Shown here: piece by piece, positions 61,674 through 64,000 of the stretch
Position numbering within the stretch: the stretch's first letter is position 1
Layout of the letters: the number at the start of each line of letters is the position of its first letter
DNA from: Candidatus Bathyarchaeota archaeon
Lineage (GTDB): Archaea > Thermoproteota > Bathyarchaeia > TCS64
Length of the DNA: 64,000 nt
Direction of reading: 5' to 3'
Assembly: GCA_002726865.1 (NCBI GenBank)
Contig: PBSW01000019.1
Location: 56,914-120,913 of the forward strand
Translations under genes and position numbers: made by a program
The notes under the pieces: generated by a model
The model's database searches: none
Told to the model about the DNA's origin: nothing
Seen by the model: only the letters and a program-made list of their open reading frames with translations

Positions 61674-63058
61674 TGATTTAACCTCGGAATTGGTATCTGT
61701 TGATGTCGGCGTTGATTTAAGGGTTGAGGGCAGGCGCCCCTGTCCCTCCTAGCAAACTCACGACGTCACGGTCGGGGCTGCGCCCCACTCGGCCGAGCTC
61801 TCTCATCTATGAGGTTTCCGGCGCCCGCCCTGCCCCCCTGTACCATAGCTGGTGGACCCCGGTTCACTGGGTCTTCCCTCAACGGGGTTTGTCTGTATGG
61901 TGCGTCGTTAGGAAGGCGTGTAATTGTTTGGGTGTAGGTGTTTTAATGTTTCCAATCTGTGGCTGGGGTTAGTGTTTGATTGATCCCCCCCCATTCAAGA
62001 TGACGATTATTTAGAGTAGTTTAGTTGTTTGGTTGGTTATTATTGATTTTCTGATGTCATGTTTGGTATTGAATGGCTACTGCGTTCGCGATGCAAAACC
62101 GGACGAGATCAGAGAGATGAGCTGAAGGATTGGCCACCTAAAGGGGCTCTCCGGCCAAAATAATTAAGTCGATTAAAACCTTTCAAACTGAGAAGACATT
62201 TTTCTTGAATATGCACATAAGTGATAACATAGTAAAAGAGGGTTAACTAATCAAACCTGTTAACTTGGAAGAATGATCAAGCTCATAACCATTTTCATAC
62301 CTTCCATAAATCTCGAGGTATATCATTAAATGTTCCTTAATCGTCATTACGGCCTAACAATTCTTCGAGATCGGAAAGCTCAGGTTGCATAATCTGTCTA
62401 AAGTACGTTACATGTTTATCCCAGCAAGAATTATCAAGAAAATTAAACAGATAACTATTGAGATAATGGTTGGTTCAATCCAAGTTCATTTATATTCATA
62501 TCGTATCAGTCCAAAAATCACTTGATCTAGTTTTACAATAATTTTTTAAACCCAAAGCCTAAACCCAATCACTCCCACCTATATAACCTCCCAAAAATCC
62601 CACCAAGCACCACAGCAACACCACCTCACTTGTAGAATCCTGTAGCTAAAATAATTCAAGGACTTAGATTTGAATTCTATAATACAAATGTATAATCGAG
62701 TTCATATGAAGGAAAAGACCGCTGTCCCCATAATCATGAGCGCCCAAGCCTTGGAAATGGGGGACACACAAATGGCCTTGGATCCCTTCTATTAGGTAAT
62801 AGTCCTCCACACGCGCAGCTAGCTCATGGGAAGAAAAATATGAATAGGAAGACTGGCACTCACGAGCGCAAAAAGAGGGTAGGGTGGTCCTCTAAGTCAA
62901 GCATTCAGTTCGAGTCCAAAGCGATGGCACGATCAAGCTGATCTTCAGAGACCTCCTCATACGCGCCCCCTTTTCCCATCTTTTTGTGGAGTTTCACCAG
63001 TTTCTGGGAAAAGGTTCCGAACCGCTTTTATAGTGAATTCAATTAGCTAAGACGATAT
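61674..63058. other. 1.4-kb region without a gene; GC-rich structured segment at its left end
   Basis: No ORF with coding character. The left part (~61715-61900) is GC-rich in an AT-rich surround and has self-complementary elements: GGGGCTGCGCCCC, CTCGGCCGAG, and GGGCAGGC pairing with GCCCTGCCC ~105 nt downstream. It may be an unrecognised structured RNA. The centre is AT-rich. On the minus strand near 62890-63015 a protein-like frame (…KLHKKMGKGGAYEEVSEDQL…, closed by TGA) looks like a remnant. The right end holds a promoter. Confidence 0.45.
63025..63032 (+). promoter_or_regulatory. TATA element of the right-edge aminotransferase
   Basis: CTTTTATA, centred 30 nt before the ATG at 63059, as for a leaderless archaeal gene. 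Confidence 0.65.
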
Positions 63059-64000
63059 ATGACTAAGTTGGACGTCAAGAGATTCGCTAAAAAGGAGATC
63101 TCTGCTATGCAACAAGGTATCACAACCAGGATTAGGGTACCCAGTGAACCTGGTCTGATCAATCTGGGGGCAGGAGACCCGGACTTCAACCAACCAGAGT
63201 TCATCAACAAAGCGGTCTATGACGCCATGAAGGAGGGTCACACCCATTACGTTTTTGGGGGGGATCCTGAGTTTAAGACCGCCATCGCTGAGTATTATCA
63301 GAAATATGGAGTCACCGTAGACCCAAAAACCCAGATCCTTGTTGAGTCCGGGGGAAGCCAAGCCATCTTTAGGGCCTTTGGCGCGATCCTAAATCCGGGA
63401 GATGAGGTCGTCATCCAGGACCCTGCTTATCAGGGGTACAATCTACCTGCAGCTTATTTTGGTGCCTCAATGAAAAAGGCGGATATGATCAAGGACGAAA
63501 ATGGGAACTTTAGGCCCGACATGGACAATATCAGGGCTGCTATCACAGGTAAGACAAAGGCTCTAATCATCTGCAATCCCGATAACCCGTGCGGGACTGT
63601 TTATACTCAGGAGGAGCTGGAGGAGATTGCCGGGATCGCTGTAGAGAAAGATATCATAGTCATCGCGGATGAGATTTACACAGAGTACGTATGGGGAGGC
63701 CGAAAGCATCGTCCTATCATTAATCTCCCAGAGATGGTGGAGAGGACTATGGTGCTCATGAGCTTCTCCAAGACCTTCGCATGGACAGGGTGTAGGGCGG
63801 GATACATCATAGCAGGCCCTGAGCTGATGAAGGTCGTAAAGGGGGTCCCTATAGGGATCACTAGCATACCGGTCCCCTTCCAAAAGGCAGGGACTCTAGC
63901 CCTGAAGGAGGGGTGGGATTTCGTGGAGGAGATGAAGTCGGAGTTCAAGAAGCGGATCGACTACTTTGTCCCCCGGCTCAACGAGATCGATGGGATCAGT
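63059..64000 (+). CDS. Class I/II aminotransferase (cut by window edge)
   Basis: First 314 residues of an aspartate-aminotransferase-fold enzyme, from ATG 63059 to the window end. Motifs: INLGAGDPDFNQPEFI near the N-terminus; VESGGSQAIFRAFGAIL; CNPDNPCGTVYT; PLP Asp in IADEIYTEYVW; Schiff-base lysine in MSFSKTFAWTGCRAGYI. It resembles the archaeal AspC/aromatic aminotransferase group, but substrate is undetermined. The C-terminal domain with the substrate Arg is beyond the edge. A TATA box lies 30 nt upstream of the start. Confidence 0.88.
   Translation, partial: MTKLDVKRFAKKEISAMQQGITTRIRVPSEPGLINLGAGDPDFNQPEFINKAVYDAMKEGHTHYVFGGDPEFKTAIAEYYQKYGVTVDPKTQILVESGGSQAIFRAFGAILNPGDEVVIQDPAYQGYNLPAAYFGASMKKADMIKDENGNFRPDMDNIRAAITGKTKALIICNPDNPCGTVYTQEELEEIAGIAVEKDIIVIADEIYTEYVWGGRKHRPIINLPEMVERTMVLMSFSKTFAWTGCRAGYIIAGPELMKVVKGVPIGITSIPVPFQKAGTLALKEGWDFVEEMKSEFKKRIDYFVPRLNEIDGIS

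Noticed and set aside
62905..62920. GTTCGAGTCC T-loop-like string
   Set aside because: No flanking stem or cloverleaf; the opposite strand is a protein-like remnant that explains the sequence.

Overview
The window is archaeal chromosome. It encodes archaeal/eukaryote-type ribosomal proteins (eL13, eL20/LX, eL31, eL39, eS19, P-stalk uL10 and P1), aIF1A, Spt5/NusG, SecE, FtsY, prefoldin, toprim-type DnaG, HerA-NurA-Mre11-Rad50, the archaeal pantoate kinase/phosphopantothenate synthetase route to CoA, and a 7S SRP RNA. Many genes have a TATA-like box about 25-30 nt before the start codon (leaderless type) and others have GGAGG/GGTGA Shine-Dalgarno sites; gene ends are followed by oligo-T runs. 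eL13 and the truncated 'AlaRS-related' protein fit a TACK-group archaeon, possibly Bathyarchaeia; that placement is inference.

Layout. 1-1.3 kb: end of the LysW-carried lysine/arginine pathway (lysX, lysW, a decayed second lysW, a LysM-like regulator). 1.4-4.1 kb: mevalonate entry (thiolase plus HMG-CoA synthase fused to its zinc-ribbon/OB partner). 4.3-10.7 kb: leuB/D/C-type genes and ilvC/H/B, all on the minus strand. 11-16.7 kb: small EF-Tu-domain protein, threonine synthase, the pantothenate/CoA trio (PPS, PanB, PoK), an aminotransferase. 17.4-18.8 kb: aspartase/fumarase-type lyase. 19.2-23.4 kb: translation block (eL13, uS9, uL13; aIF1A; uL10, uL1, uL11, Spt5). 23.7-26.3 kb: transporter and flavoprotein block lying between nusG and secE. 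26.4-29.4 kb: secE, ftsY, prefoldin, eL20, eL31, eL39, PDCD5, eS19. 29.6-31.5 kb: rubredoxin, ferritin-like protein, zinc ribbon, amidase. 31.7-37 kb: P1, short AlaRS, LeuRS. 37.5-45.2 kb: accessory genes (7-TM protein, Pelota-like protein, MFS, D-aminoacylase-like hydrolase, hydroxyacid dehydrogenase, small zinc/cysteine proteins). 45.2-47.1 kb: molybdopterin oxidoreductase. 47.3-54.2 kb: Rad50, Mre11, HerA, NurA. 54.8-61.7 kb: SDR, SRP RNA, site-2 protease, nucleotidyltransferase, DnaG, bacterial-type GAPDH, TyrRS. 61.7-63.06 kb: ORF-free. 63.06 kb to the edge: partial aminotransferase.

How the genes connect. FtsY, SecE and the SRP RNA are parts of the same targeting/translocation route. 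The DNA end-resection machinery is complete. Branched-chain amino acid, lysine and CoA synthesis point to an anabolically capable organism. The oddities best supported by the sequence are the decayed lysW copy, the fused HMG-CoA synthase, a 45-bp triple repeat upstream of ilvB, an in-frame TGA in an FMN-reductase gene, an ftsY with no ATG/GTG/TTG at its expected start, a uL10 without the acidic stalk tail, a short AlaRS, and a perfect five-copy 15-bp minisatellite inside dnaG. Several intergenic gaps hold short, coding-like but broken remnants. No single multi-gene system that I could call new was evident.
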